Shown piece after piece: positions 55,645 to 64,000 of a DNA stretch of 64,000 nt (position 1 is the stretch's first letter; every line of letters begins with the position of its first letter). Origin of the DNA: Algoriphagus yeomjeoni. Lineage in GTDB: Bacteria; Bacteroidota; Bacteroidia; Cytophagales; Cyclobacteriaceae. Location of the stretch: the NCBI RefSeq assembly GCF_003259505.1, contig NZ_QLLK01000009.1, positions 169,554 through 233,553 of the forward strand, written 5' to 3'. A program made the position numbers and the translations under genes. The notes below the pieces were generated by a model. That model made no database searches. It had not been told where the DNA came from and worked only from the letters and a program-made list of their open reading frames with translations.

Positions 55645-55959
55645 TAAAGAAGAGTTGAAAAAGTAAACCCAGTAAGCACATCCGATTATCCCTGTTATAT
55701 TGATCCAAAGCAAAGTTCTGTTGTAGTGGTTTTTCCTTTTAAAAGTTAATAAAGCAGGAATTAGATATAAAATACCGATGAATGTAACAGGAAGCAGTAG
55801 TACTCCGTAGCCAAATGGCCCTCCCCCAGATTTTAGAATTCGGAATGTGTGAGGAAAGAAAACTGAAATATTGGAAAGAATTATAAATCCTGAAAAAGTC
55901 AAGTTTAAGATTTTTATAGATATGTGATCTTGAGTAATTGGGTGCTGTTTTTGCATCAT
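55636..55959 (-). CDS. Small membrane protein of unknown function
   Basis: 107 residues with three hydrophobic segments (IKILNLTFSGFIILSNISVFF, GVLLLPVTFIGILYLIPAL, LLWINITGIIGCAYWVYFF). Convergent with the gene at 55441, overlapping its end by 12 bases. Family not recognised. Confidence 0.55.
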   Translation of the reverse strand: MMQKQHPITQDHISIKILNLTFSGFIILSNISVFFPHTFRILKSGGGPFGYGVLLLPVTFIGILYLIPALLTFKRKNHYNRTLLWINITGIIGCAYWVYFFNSSLFS

Positions 55960-56036
55960 TTTAAGATCATTCAGTTAATAATATAAAATCTAAATTTTAA
56001 CATTTAACATCGGTCAACCGACTATACCCCACATTC

Positions 56037-57107
56037 CTAAAACATTACCCCAAATCTCTCCCCCAATTCCGTCAAATCCTTTACCACAGGATCAAGCAGC
56101 GGAATTCCCTCTTTCATTCTGATAGCTTCCAATTCCCGCTCTGGATCACCTGGGATTAAGACTTTTTCATTTCCAGGAGTTGGCTTGGCAGCTCGGAATC
56201 GAGTGATCCAATTATCCATGTGCGCTTTGAATTCATCTGCTGGGCGAAAAGCATCTACGCGCATAGCGCCAAAAAAGTGACCAATTCCTTCTCCGACTGG
56301 ATTTGGATCTGGCTCTAAGAAAGCCACGAAAGGAGGAACCCATGGGCCATAATTGGCTCCCGATAGTACTGCAGAGAAAATATCCACAATGGAACCCAAG
56401 GCATAACCTTTATGAGAACCATGTTCCCTATCTCCACCCAGTGGCAGTAGAGCTCCGCCATCTTTCACTCCATTTGCGGAAGTGGTCGGATTGCCTTCTT
56501 TGTCCTGCACCCAGCCAGTTGGTGTATCCATTCCTTTGCGCTGCAAGATTTCCAATTTACCATTCGCTGCGGTGGTTGTTGCTAAGTCCGCCACGAAAGG
56601 GGGTTGGTTTTTAGCAGGTATTGCAACAGCAATTGGATTTGTTCCTAATAATCTTTCCTGCGAAAAAGTAGGAGCGACTAGTGGGCTCGCATTCGTCAGG
56701 GAAATTCCGATCATATCATGAGCTAAAGCCTGCATAGCATGGTATCCTGCAATGCCGTAATGATTCGAGTTTTTCACAGAAACCCAGCCTGTTCCAGCGA
56801 TTTTAGCTTTTTCGATAGCAACCTTCATGGCAAAAGGAGCTACCACCAAACCCAAACCTCCGTCTCCGTCCACTACTGCCGTAGAGGGAGTTTCGTGTAC
56901 TACTCTGATATTTGGCGTTGCATTTATCCTCCCTTTTTCCCACAAACGAACATAGCCCGAAAGCCGTGCAACGCCATGACTGTCCACTCCTCGAAGATCC
57001 GCCGAAAGCAATACGTCAGCAGCTGTCTTGGCCTGATCTGCCGGACAGCCGATTTTGGTAAGCATGCCTAATGTAAAAGTGTGAAGTTGTTCAAAAGAAT
57101 AAGTCAT
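56037..57107 (-). CDS. Malate/L-lactate dehydrogenase-family oxidoreductase
   Basis: 356 residues, Ldh2/YlbC-type NAD(P) oxidoreductase distinct from Rossmann malate dehydrogenases. DLRGVDSHGVARLSGYV (catalytic His), VKNSNHYGIAGYHA, GTNPIAVAIPA and SHKGYALGSIVDIFSAVLSGA are family marks. Likely reduces or oxidizes a 2-keto/2-hydroxy acid; exact substrate (malate, lactate, ureidoglycolate) unclear. Confidence 0.85.
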   Translation of the reverse strand: MTYSFEQLHTFTLGMLTKIGCPADQAKTAADVLLSADLRGVDSHGVARLSGYVRLWEKGRINATPNIRVVHETPSTAVVDGDGGLGLVVAPFAMKVAIEKAKIAGTGWVSVKNSNHYGIAGYHAMQALAHDMIGISLTNASPLVAPTFSQERLLGTNPIAVAIPAKNQPPFVADLATTTAANGKLEILQRKGMDTPTGWVQDKEGNPTTSANGVKDGGALLPLGGDREHGSHKGYALGSIVDIFSAVLSGANYGPWVPPFVAFLEPDPNPVGEGIGHFFGAMRVDAFRPADEFKAHMDNWITRFRAAKPTPGNEKVLIPGDPERELEAIRMKEGIPLLDPVVKDLTELGERFGVMF

Positions 57108-57176
57108 AGCAATAGAGGGAATAAACTGTTAAATAATTAGCAGCTAAATATAAGAAATGAAATTTTTCAGAAAGGC

Positions 57177-58121
57177 TTAAATAGCGGTTTGCTCAGGAAT
57201 TAGCAAAGAAGCAATTGCTCCTTCTTTGAGTGCATAGTGCGAGCAGGTGATAAAATCCACCTCTATGTAGCGCAAAATAAATTCTATCAAACTGGATGCT
57301 ACCACGATCATATCAACTCGCATTGGAATCATCCCAGGAATGAGTAATCGTTGTTCCTTGTTTTTGCTTAAAATCATGCGATGAATTGCTTCGTATTCTT
57401 CCACAGGAAGCTCAAATACATGTCGTCCGGTGAGTTTGCACTGGAGCATGGACTCAAAATAAATATCCGTAAGGGTATCAAAAGTCCCGGAAGCTCCGAC
57501 TAGGCCTGATGGTTTGTAGGTTTTGATAGCTTCTATCAAAGGCTGAAGTTTCTCTTCCAGGTAATTTTCCAGCTTATCAATTTCTTCTGGAAGAATTGGG
57601 TCATGGTAGTGAAAAAGCTCCAACAGACGTTGACCGCCTATTTCAAAACTTTGTTTCCAAAGAGACTCCTGACTGTTACCGATGATGAATTCTACAGAAC
57701 CCCCGCCGATATCCATCATTAGTTCAGTTTGTCCATTTAAAGAACCGGAAAGCCGAATTCCTTGGTAAATCATTTGAGCTTCTTCCTCGCCTGACAGCAC
57801 TTGAATGTTAATTCCAATAGTTTCCTTGACAGTTTTGACGAACTCTGGACCATTTTCAGCATTCCGGACAGCAGAGGTAGCAAAAGCAAAAACCTGATCT
57901 ATGTTTTCACCATCGATCAGGTTTTTGAAGTGTTTAAGCGTATGATATGCTCTTTTTACCGCATCTTCAGCAAGATTATTTTGATTGATTCCGCCTTTTC
58001 CCAATTTGACAGGGATTTTCTCCTTGTAAATTGTTTTAAAAGTTACATCATCCAATTCTACCAATAACAAATGAAATGTATTGGTGCCCATGTCAATTAC
58101 CGCCGCCTTTCGGGTACTCAT
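57177..58121 (-). CDS. Ppx/GppA-family phosphatase
   Basis: 314 residues; actin-like ATPase fold with AVIDMGTNTFHLLLVEL (phosphate loop 1), FATSAVRNAENG, LSGEEEAQMIYQGIRLS and LMMDIGGGSVEFII. Hydrolyses polyphosphate and/or pppGpp. No C-terminal HD domain; this short form is common in the phylum. Confidence 0.88.
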   Translation of the reverse strand: MSTRKAAVIDMGTNTFHLLLVELDDVTFKTIYKEKIPVKLGKGGINQNNLAEDAVKRAYHTLKHFKNLIDGENIDQVFAFATSAVRNAENGPEFVKTVKETIGINIQVLSGEEEAQMIYQGIRLSGSLNGQTELMMDIGGGSVEFIIGNSQESLWKQSFEIGGQRLLELFHYHDPILPEEIDKLENYLEEKLQPLIEAIKTYKPSGLVGASGTFDTLTDIYFESMLQCKLTGRHVFELPVEEYEAIHRMILSKNKEQRLLIPGMIPMRVDMIVVASSLIEFILRYIEVDFITCSHYALKEGAIASLLIPEQTAI

Positions 58122-58394
58122 ACGCTGCCAATTTTTAAAGATGGGCGAATATAGAAAGTTATTTGAAATGAGGTCTTTCCATATAAATTTAATTGCCTGA
58201 TTTTTTTTCTAAACACTAGTTCATTACAACACGCGCTGAGGTTTCACGGAGATGAACAGTGACAACTAGTAGCCTACTGAAGCTGTGCTGGCGAAAGCTT
58301 CCTTGGCTATGGATTTTTCCTAACAGCTTTTACTACTTTCTTTTTACAATAATTACATCTGGAAACAATCCTTTCCATAGCTGACAAAGCCTGC
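58122..58394. other. Gene-free gap with a dispersed repeat
   Basis: No gene seen. Seven-base inverted arms ACTAGTT (58215-58221) and AACTAGT (58264-58270) flank a GCGCTGAGG..CACGGAGATGAACAGTG segment (58233-58260) sharing words with 30141-30178. The rest is unremarkable. Confidence 0.5.
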
Positions 58395-58402
58395 TATATT
58401 TG
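58395..58402 (+). promoter_or_regulatory. -7 box of the carboxyltransferase gene
   Basis: TATATTTG matches TAnnTTTG and lies 21 bases before the ATG at 58424; the -33 region is weak. Confidence 0.5.
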
Positions 58403-58423
58403 AGCAAGTCTAAAAACTATCGT

Positions 58424-60007
58424 ATGAGCAAAAAAGATAAACCCAATTATACTTTACCAGGAAAAGAAGGCAAGATAGAGTTGCTGAAAAAGAAAAATGC
58501 GGAAGCGTTACTCGGTGGAGGAGAAAAAAGAATAGCTTCTCAACACCAGAAAGGTAAACTCACCGCCCGTGAGCGTGTGGAGTTATTGTTGGATGAAGGT
58601 ACTTTTCAGGAGATTGATAAATTCGTCATGCATCGGGCAAAGGATTTTGGTCTGGACAAAGAACATTATCTGGGTGATGGTGTGATTACCGGGTACGGAG
58701 AAGTCAATGGGCGGTTGGTTTATGTTTTTTCCCAGGATTTTACAGTTTTTGGAGGATCCCTTTCCGAAACCCACGCGGAGAAAATCTGCAAGATCATGGA
58801 TATGGCGATGAAAAATGGTGCTCCCGTGGTAGGGTTGAATGATTCTGGAGGGGCGAGAATCCAAGAAGGAGTAAATTCGCTCGGCGGTTATGCAGATATA
58901 TTTTATAGAAATACACTTGCATCTGGAGTAGTGCCTCAGATCTCAGCGATCATGGGCCCATGTGCTGGTGGAGCCGTTTATTCTCCCGCAATTACAGACT
59001 TTATATTGATGGTGGAAAACACCTCCTATATGTTTGTGACAGGACCAAATGTGGTGAAAACTGTCACCCAGGAAAATGTTACCGCCGAGGAACTTGGAGG
59101 AGCTTCGGCTCATAGTACCAAAAGTGGGGTAACTCATTTCGCTTGCGCAAATGAATTAGAATGCCTTCAACACATCAAAAAGATCTTGAGCTATATGCCT
59201 CAAAATTGTGAGGAAATCGCTCCTGTTTATCCATATGAATTATTAAAGGATGAAAGTCGGAAGGATTTGGACAGCTTGATTCCAGATAATCCCAATCAAC
59301 CGTATGATATTCGAGATGCAGTAAGAGGAATAGTAGATGAAGATTCATTTTTGGAGGTACATGAAAACTTTGCGGACAATATTGTTGTTGGCTACGCAAG
59401 GATCGCGGGTAGAAGTATAGGAGTGGTTGGGAATCAGCCGCAGTCTATGGCTGGTGTTTTGGATAACGATGCCTCAGTAAAAGCTGCCAGATTTGTGAGG
59501 ACCTGCGACAGTTTTAATGTTCCACTCTTAGTTTTGGTAGATGTCCCAGGGTTTTTGCCTGGTACTGATCAAGAATGGAATGGCATTATTACAAATGGAG
59601 CAAAGCTGCTTTATGCCTTTTCGGAGGCTACAGTTCCCAGAATCACAGTGATTACCAGAAAGGCATATGGTGGTGCCTATGACGTGATGAATTCTAAGCA
59701 TATAGGTGCCGATCTAAACTTTGCATGGCCAACAGCAGAGATCGCTGTCATGGGAGCTAAGGGGGCTTCAGAGATTATTTTCAAGAAAGAAATTGCAGAA
59801 GCCAAAGATCCAGAAGCCAAACTTCAGGAAAAAGTAGATGAGTACACTGCTAAGTTTGCAAATCCTTATCGTGCAGCGCACCGAGGTTTTATTGACGAAG
59901 TCATCATGCCTTCGGAAACCCGCATCAAACTTATCAAAGCATACAAAATGCTAGAAAACAAGGTGGATAGGATCCCTAGAAAGAAGCATGGGAATATTCC
60001 GCTGTAA
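58424..60007 (+). CDS. Acyl-CoA carboxylase carboxyltransferase (beta) subunit, propionyl-CoA type
   Basis: 527 residues with both crotonase-like halves: [25 protein letters not shown] and [18 protein letters not shown] (N-half), [23 protein letters not shown] and [18 protein letters not shown] (C-half). Transfers carboxyl from biotin to an acyl-CoA, most likely propionyl-CoA. The biotin carboxylase/alpha subunit is not nearby. Start at ATG 58424 ([14 protein letters not shown]). Confidence 0.9.
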   Translation: MSKKDKPNYTLPGKEGKIELLKKKNAEALLGGGEKRIASQHQKGKLTARERVELLLDEGTFQEIDKFVMHRAKDFGLDKEHYLGDGVITGYGEVNGRLVYVFSQDFTVFGGSLSETHAEKICKIMDMAMKNGAPVVGLNDSGGARIQEGVNSLGGYADIFYRNTLASGVVPQISAIMGPCAGGAVYSPAITDFILMVENTSYMFVTGPNVVKTVTQENVTAEELGGASAHSTKSGVTHFACANELECLQHIKKILSYMPQNCEEIAPVYPYELLKDESRKDLDSLIPDNPNQPYDIRDAVRGIVDEDSFLEVHENFADNIVVGYARIAGRSIGVVGNQPQSMAGVLDNDASVKAARFVRTCDSFNVPLLVLVDVPGFLPGTDQEWNGIITNGAKLLYAFSEATVPRITVITRKAYGGAYDVMNSKHIGADLNFAWPTAEIAVMGAKGASEIIFKKEIAEAKDPEAKLQEKVDEYTAKFANPYRAAHRGFIDEVIMPSETRIKLIKAYKMLENKVDRIPRKKHGNIPL

Positions 60008-60042
60008 AAAATTCAATTACCAATTTTCAAATATAATTTTCA

Positions 60043-61107
60043 ATGGATTCGAATACCTTTTTATATAAGTACTTAAACAACGCTTCCCCAACAGGCTTTG
60101 AAGCATCAGGTCAGCAAATTTGGCTGGATTATGTTAAGCCATTCGTTGATGATTATTTTACTGATAATTACGGAACTGCTGTTGCGGTAATTAACCCAAA
60201 GGCTGAATATAAAGTCGTGATCGAGGCTCATGCGGATGAGATCAGTTGGTTTGTAAGCTATATTAAAGACGATGGCTATATTTATGTTCGTCGCAATGGA
60301 GGTTCTGATCACATGATCGCTCCATCCATGAGGGTAAATATCCATACAGACAAAGGAATACTCCCTGGGGTATTTGGCTGGCCAGCTATCCATGTTAGGA
60401 AAGAAGGCAAGGAGGATGCGCCAACTTTGGATAATATTTTCATAGATGTGGGAGCTAGATCAAAGGAGGAAGTTGAAGAAATGGGGATTCATGTGGGTTG
60501 CGTGATCACTTTCAAGGATGAGTTGACTGAATTGAATGGCAAATTCTACTCAGGTAGAGCCCTTGATAATAGAATAGGAGGCTATATGATTGCTCAGGTC
60601 GCCAAGAGACTTAAAGAAGAGAAAAAGAAATTGCCATTTGGACTTTATATAGTAAATGCCGTTCAAGAGGAAATAGGTCTTCGTGGAGCTCAAATGATCG
60701 CTGCCAAAATCAAACCTAATGCAGCAATTATCACAGATGTTTGTCACGACACCACTGCTCCGCTTTATAATAAGGTCACAAGTGGAGATTACACCGCAGG
60801 CAAAGGCCCGGTGTTGCCAGTTGGTGCCTCAATTCACAAGAAGCTGTTGGATTTGATTATTGCCACGGCGAGAAAGAAAGAGATTCCTTTCCAGAGAGCT
60901 GCGGCATCTAGAGGCACAGGAACAGATACGGATGCATTTGCTTATTCTAATGAAGGTGTGCCATCGGCATTGATCTCCCTCCCTTTGAAATACATGCATA
61001 CTACTGTTGAGACTGCAAGCAAGGATGATATCGAGCAGGTGATCAATTTGATGTATGAATTCTTGCTGGATTTTGATCCCGCTTTCGATTTTAGATACAT
61101 AAAATAG
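60043..61107 (+). CDS. M42-family metallopeptidase
   Basis: 354 residues, full-length M42 aminopeptidase. Metal ligands: EAHADEISWF (H63, D65), ALDNRIGGYM (bridging D), VQEEIGLRGA (Glu pair), ITDVCHDT (Asp), and KYMHTTVE (His). A PDZ-like insertion lies between the first and second motifs. Forms tetrahedral dodecamers in relatives. Paralogue of the shorter protein at 1249. Confidence 0.9.
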   Translation: MDSNTFLYKYLNNASPTGFEASGQQIWLDYVKPFVDDYFTDNYGTAVAVINPKAEYKVVIEAHADEISWFVSYIKDDGYIYVRRNGGSDHMIAPSMRVNIHTDKGILPGVFGWPAIHVRKEGKEDAPTLDNIFIDVGARSKEEVEEMGIHVGCVITFKDELTELNGKFYSGRALDNRIGGYMIAQVAKRLKEEKKKLPFGLYIVNAVQEEIGLRGAQMIAAKIKPNAAIITDVCHDTTAPLYNKVTSGDYTAGKGPVLPVGASIHKKLLDLIIATARKKEIPFQRAAASRGTGTDTDAFAYSNEGVPSALISLPLKYMHTTVETASKDDIEQVINLMYEFLLDFDPAFDFRYIK

Positions 61108-61152
61108 GGTCAAAACCCACGGTCATTTCGGCTGTGGACTTTTTCTTTTGGT

Positions 61153-61911
61153 ATGGAATACACAGATCAACTCAAGCGTAACGTTATTATTTCTTCACCT
61201 CCCCAGCGGATTATTTCGCTTGTTCCATCTCAGACCGAGCTATTGGTAGATTTGGATTTAGAGGAAAAAATAGTAGGAGTTACCAAGTTTTGTGTGCATC
61301 CGAGTGGATTGCAAAAGCGTAAAACGATAGTTGGTGGCACTAAAAACTATCGAATGGAAGTGATTGAATCTCTGAAGCCTGATTTGATTATTGGTAACAA
61401 AGAGGAGAATGAGCGATCGGGAATAGAAGAATTGATGGGGAAGTACCCGGTTTGGATGAGTGATATCTTAAATTTGGAGGATAGCTTGGAGATGATTGGG
61501 GCTTTTGGACAAATGCTTGGAAAAAAAACCAAATCAGAGCAGCTCGTAGAGAAGTTGAAAAACGACTTTGCTTCTTCGCTACCAAAGAAGGGAAATGCTA
61601 TTTATCTTATATGGAAGGATCCTATCATGGCAGCAGGAAACGATACTTTTATTAATGAAATGTTGGGGTTTGCTGGATTTGAGAACCTAGTTCGAACTTC
61701 GCGATATCCAAAGCTATCAGAAAAGGAATTGGTAGAGTTAAATCCTGAACATTTATTACTCAGTTCAGAGCCTTATCCTTTTAAAGAGTCACACCTTCAG
61801 TATTTCAAATCGCTTTTACCGAAGGCTAATATTAGATTAGTTGATGGAGAGATGTTTTCTTGGTACGGTAGTAGACTACTTAAAGCAAAGGTCTATTTAG
61901 AAAGTTTATAG
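61153..61911 (+). CDS. Helical-backbone metal receptor (BtuF-like), no signal peptide
   Basis: 252 residues, periplasmic-binding-protein fold of the cobalamin/siderophore type: PQRIISLVPSQTELLVDLDL, ESLKPDLIIGNKEEN, LSEKELVELNPEHLLLSS. Unlike canonical BtuF it has no signal peptide or lipobox, so it is predicted cytoplasmic. No ABC transporter genes adjoin it. Function uncertain. Confidence 0.75.
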   Translation: MEYTDQLKRNVIISSPPQRIISLVPSQTELLVDLDLEEKIVGVTKFCVHPSGLQKRKTIVGGTKNYRMEVIESLKPDLIIGNKEENERSGIEELMGKYPVWMSDILNLEDSLEMIGAFGQMLGKKTKSEQLVEKLKNDFASSLPKKGNAIYLIWKDPIMAAGNDTFINEMLGFAGFENLVRTSRYPKLSEKELVELNPEHLLLSSEPYPFKESHLQYFKSLLPKANIRLVDGEMFSWYGSRLLKAKVYLESL

Positions 61912-62025
61912 GATCAAATTCTTTTTTCAGGCATTACCGCTCATGAAAAAATATATTTAGCTGAAGGACTTTTTTAAAAAATTCAATTAACTTTTGAGTC
62001 TAAATATTTTCAAACTTAACATAAC

Positions 62026-62790
62026 ATGAAAAACACAAGATATACTTGGGTTGGATTATTTGCTTTAGTTTGGGCTTGTGGGCCTAAGCCAGCAGAAAAT
62101 TCAGTAACCGAAACTATAGTAGAGGAAGTTTTGACACCTGAAAATTCCCTCACAGAGGAAGAGAAGGCGGATGGCTGGATGCTACTTTTCGATGGAAAAA
62201 ATACAGATGGCTGGAGAGCATTTAATGGGGATAGCTTTCCTTCGGATGGCTGGACAGTCGAAGATGGAGCTTTAAAAGCATTGGGTAAAGGCGGAGATAT
62301 CGGTGGAGATATAGTGTTTGGCCCAGTGGAATTTGAGCAATTTGAGATGGAATGGTCTTGGAAAATCGCTCCGGGAGGAAACAGTGGCGTTTTGTATCAT
62401 GTAGTGGAAGATCCGAAATATGAAGCTCCCTATGAGACAGGACCTGAGTATCAGATGATCGATCAGTTGGGTTTTGCAGAACCTCTGGAGAAATGGCAGT
62501 CAATTGGCGCGGATTATGCAATGACCGAGCCTGATTATGAAGGAGCCGTCAAACCAGCGGGTGAATGGAATACATCGAAAATCATTTTCTCAGAAGAAGG
62601 ATCCAGCTATTATTTGAATGGTCAGAAGACTGTTGAGTTTGTTCCTTATTCAGAAGCATGGACTGCTGCTCGTAATTCAGGCAAGTGGAATGATTTTCCT
62701 GATTACGCAATTTCAAAAACTGGGTTGATTTCACTTCAAGATCATGGAGCCGAGACGTGGTTCAAAAACATTAAAATTAAAAAACTATGA
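62026..62790 (+). CDS. DUF1080 lipoprotein
   Basis: 254 residues with a lipobox (LVWAC, Cys18). One DUF1080 domain follows: WMLLFDGKNTDGWRAFNG, GGNSGVLYHVVED, GPEYQMIDQ, WNTSKIIF and ISLQDHGAETWFKNIKI. Overlaps the next DUF1080 gene by four bases (ATGA), so the two are coupled. Likely surface or periplasmic 3-keto-glycoside hydrolase-like protein. Confidence 0.88.
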   Translation: MKNTRYTWVGLFALVWACGPKPAENSVTETIVEEVLTPENSLTEEEKADGWMLLFDGKNTDGWRAFNGDSFPSDGWTVEDGALKALGKGGDIGGDIVFGPVEFEQFEMEWSWKIAPGGNSGVLYHVVEDPKYEAPYETGPEYQMIDQLGFAEPLEKWQSIGADYAMTEPDYEGAVKPAGEWNTSKIIFSEEGSSYYLNGQKTVEFVPYSEAWTAARNSGKWNDFPDYAISKTGLISLQDHGAETWFKNIKIKKL

Positions 62791-63383
62791 AGAAGGTATT
62801 AGTGATGATGCTATTATTAGCATCTGTGAATTTTGCATATGCTCAGAATAAAGTAAAACTCTTTAATGGAGAGGATCTGACAGGCTGGACTATCTATGGT
62901 ACCGAAAAATGGTATGTTGAAGATGGATTGCTGATTTCTGAAAGTGGCCCCGATAAAGGATACGGATATTTAGGGACGGATGAAGAATATGATGATTTTG
63001 AAATCACACTTGAATTCAAGCAAGAGGCGAATGGTAATTCTGGTGTTTTTATTAGATCTACGGTAGAAGGAACAAAAGTTTCGGGTTGGCAAGTAGAGGT
63101 AGCTCCTCCAGGTAGTGACACTGGCGGGATCTATGAATCATACGGCAGAGGCTGGTTAGTGAAGCCGGATCCAGAAAAAGACAAGTATTTGAAGTTCGGC
63201 GAATGGAACAAAATGAAGATCGTTGTCCAAGGAGACACCGTTACTTCTTATTTGAATGGAAAAGAAATGGTGAACTTCTCAGATGCCAAAATAGGAGAAG
63301 GAAAAGGTGGAATTTGTCTTCAGATCCATGATGGTGGAGGGATAAAGGTTTACTGGCGAAACATTGTTTTGAAAAAGCTGTAA
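62787..63383 (+). CDS. Secreted DUF1080 protein
   Basis: 198 residues with a signal peptide (about 1-19, ending AYA before QNK). Single DUF1080 domain: VKLFNGEDLTGWTIYG, GNSGVFIRSTVEG, WQVEVAPPGSD, ICLQIHDGGGIKVYWRNI. Coupled to the lipoprotein paralogue upstream; a strong terminator follows. Confidence 0.88.
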   Translation: MKKVLVMMLLLASVNFAYAQNKVKLFNGEDLTGWTIYGTEKWYVEDGLLISESGPDKGYGYLGTDEEYDDFEITLEFKQEANGNSGVFIRSTVEGTKVSGWQVEVAPPGSDTGGIYESYGRGWLVKPDPEKDKYLKFGEWNKMKIVVQGDTVTSYLNGKEMVNFSDAKIGEGKGGICLQIHDGGGIKVYWRNIVLKKL

Positions 63384-63402
63384 AATCCCAAAAGAAATAG
63401 AT

Positions 63403-63440
63403 AAAATGCCCTGATGATTCAATTATCAGGGCATTTTTAT
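63403..63440 (+). terminator. Terminator after the DUF1080 pair
   Basis: AAAATGCCCTGAT (63403-63415; first base approximate) pairs with ATCAGGGCATTTT (63425-63437) around a nine-base loop, with a T-run. Confidence 0.85.
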
Positions 63441-63508
63441 TTTGTAAAACTTTTCTTGGTCTCTATCAGCAGCTTATCTCGGTGGGGGTTTAAATCTCAA
63501 ATATTCTC

Positions 63509-63538
63509 TTGCCCTTAAAATAAAAAGGTAGATATTTG
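63509..63538 (+). promoter_or_regulatory. rRNA promoter P1
   Basis: TTG (63509-63511), 19 bases, GATATTTG (63531-63538): one mismatch to TAnnTTTG. The downstream start TTTGCACTCCC is the same as in P3. Confidence 0.55.
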
Positions 63539-63633
63539 CACTCCCAAACGACGCAGACGGTGTCAGGGAAGCGGCTGAAGCTAGCTGTTGAGAGATTGAA
63601 AATACGAGTAAGAAATTAATTTTGCTGCGGGGG

Positions 63634-63664
63634 TTTGGAAGTCGAAAATGAGTTCTTACCTTTG
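63634..63664 (+). promoter_or_regulatory. rRNA promoter P2
   Basis: TTTG (63634-63637), 19 bases, TACCTTTG (63657-63664): exact match to the Bacteroidota consensus. Confidence 0.75.
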
Positions 63665-63743
63665 CGCACCGATCTGAGGAGCGTGGTGAAGTAGGGGCAG
63701 AGTATCCTCTGAAAAACTTTACAAATTTATTTCACAAAGGTTA

Positions 63744-63773
63744 TTGCGGTTTAAAAATAAGCTCTTACCTTTG
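63744..63773 (+). promoter_or_regulatory. rRNA promoter P3
   Basis: TTG (63744-63746), 19 bases, TACCTTTG (63766-63773). The box context CTTACCTTTGC is identical to P2. It lies about 200 bases before the mature 16S start. Confidence 0.75.
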
Positions 63774-63860
63774 CACTCCCTTCAGCAAGGAAGGGAAAAA
63801 AACGGAGCGGAAATCGTAAGATTGAGGCATCTGACCAAGACCACAAATGCGTGGTGTTAA

Positions 63861-63869
63861 GTTCTTTGA
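63861..63869 (+). promoter_or_regulatory. boxA-like antitermination site in the rRNA leader
   Basis: GTTCTTTGA in the leader resembles the boxA core commonly found in Bacteroidota rRNA leaders; Nus-factor binding is inferred. A small CCAC..GTGG hairpin (63841-63854) precedes it. Confidence 0.4.
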
Positions 63870-63973
63870 AGTGATGTAAGACGAAAAAAATAGTAACCTG
63901 AGAACAGACAGGGAGACGTTTATGGGATTTGCTTCGTGCGGTCTCATGGACAGTGTATAAATAATGATAATTT

Positions 63974-64000
63974 ACAATGGAGAGTTTGATCCTGGCTCAG
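63974..64000 (+). rRNA. rrs: 16S ribosomal RNA, 5' end (cut by the window edge)
   Basis: AGAGTTTGATCCTGGCTCAG, the universal 5' region of bacterial 16S rRNA (E. coli position 8-27), occupies 63981-64000. The mature 5' end is therefore near 63974. The rest of the rRNA operon lies beyond the right edge. Confidence 0.95.

Noticed and set aside
1..64000. CRISPR array, prophage or integron
   Set aside because: No regularly spaced repeats, cas genes, integrase or phage structural genes were found.

Overview
The window looks like a chromosomal segment of a Bacteroidota bacterium, most likely order Cytophagales (Cyclobacteriaceae/Algoriphagus-like). The grounds are promoter boxes of the Bacteroidota type (TAnnTTTG, several with a TTG/TTTG about 19 bases upstream), near absence of Shine-Dalgarno sequences, an Nqr sodium pump, DUF1080 secreted proteins, a Tat-exported Gfo/Idh/MocA oxidoreductase, and a DnaE with a fused N-terminal exonuclease. 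The genus is inference; the sequence itself only supports the phylum and probably the order.

Layout. 1-1077: OmpA-like porin cut by the left edge. 1249-9312: M42-type peptidase, hpt, adk, obgE, grpE, dnaJ, a secreted beta-rich protein and an ABC-2 exporter. 9607-16826: histidine kinase, prfC, two small membrane proteins, adenine deaminase, cmk and ispH. 16960-21614: nqrABCDE, closed by a terminator with no nqrF. 21745-25521: DUF1080 protein, DUF502 protein, selD overlapping mnmH, and trxA. 25755-36559: exonuclease-DnaE fusion, rsmG/ECF sigma/glycosyltransferase chain, tgt, an LptF/G permease, an EamA transporter and a mazEF-type toxin-antitoxin pair. 36630-49380: ispE, then a nine-gene branched-chain amino acid operon ilvD-ilvB-ilvN-ilvC-leuA-leuC-leuD-cimA-leuB. 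49413-63383: DUF4160/DUF2442 pair with a broken membrane ORF, PHP lipoprotein, truA, acetyltransferase, Tat oxidoreductase, small orphan genes, Ldh-family dehydrogenase, Ppx/GppA, carboxyltransferase subunit, M42 peptidase, metal receptor, and two DUF1080 genes. 63384-64000: leader and start of a 16S rRNA gene with three tandem promoters.

The strongest finding is the ilv/leu operon control region. A consensus promoter is followed by a 16-codon leader peptide in which ten residues are Ile, Leu or Val. Next come mutually exclusive antiterminator and terminator hairpins with perfect pairing, then ilvD. Together with a Leptospira-type citramalate synthase (CimA) in the same operon, this predicts a single transcript for Val, Leu and threonine-independent Ile synthesis, controlled by ribosome-mediated attenuation.

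Other points worth a second look: a DnaJ that has lost exactly the two cysteine motifs that form one zinc site; a perfect palindrome inside the 5' end of cimA; a translationally coupled membrane ORF interrupted by TGA; a toxin-antitoxin promoter whose -7 box lies between perfect operator half-sites; and several families of short dispersed repeats in the gaps between genes. No CRISPR array, tRNA gene or intact insertion sequence was seen.
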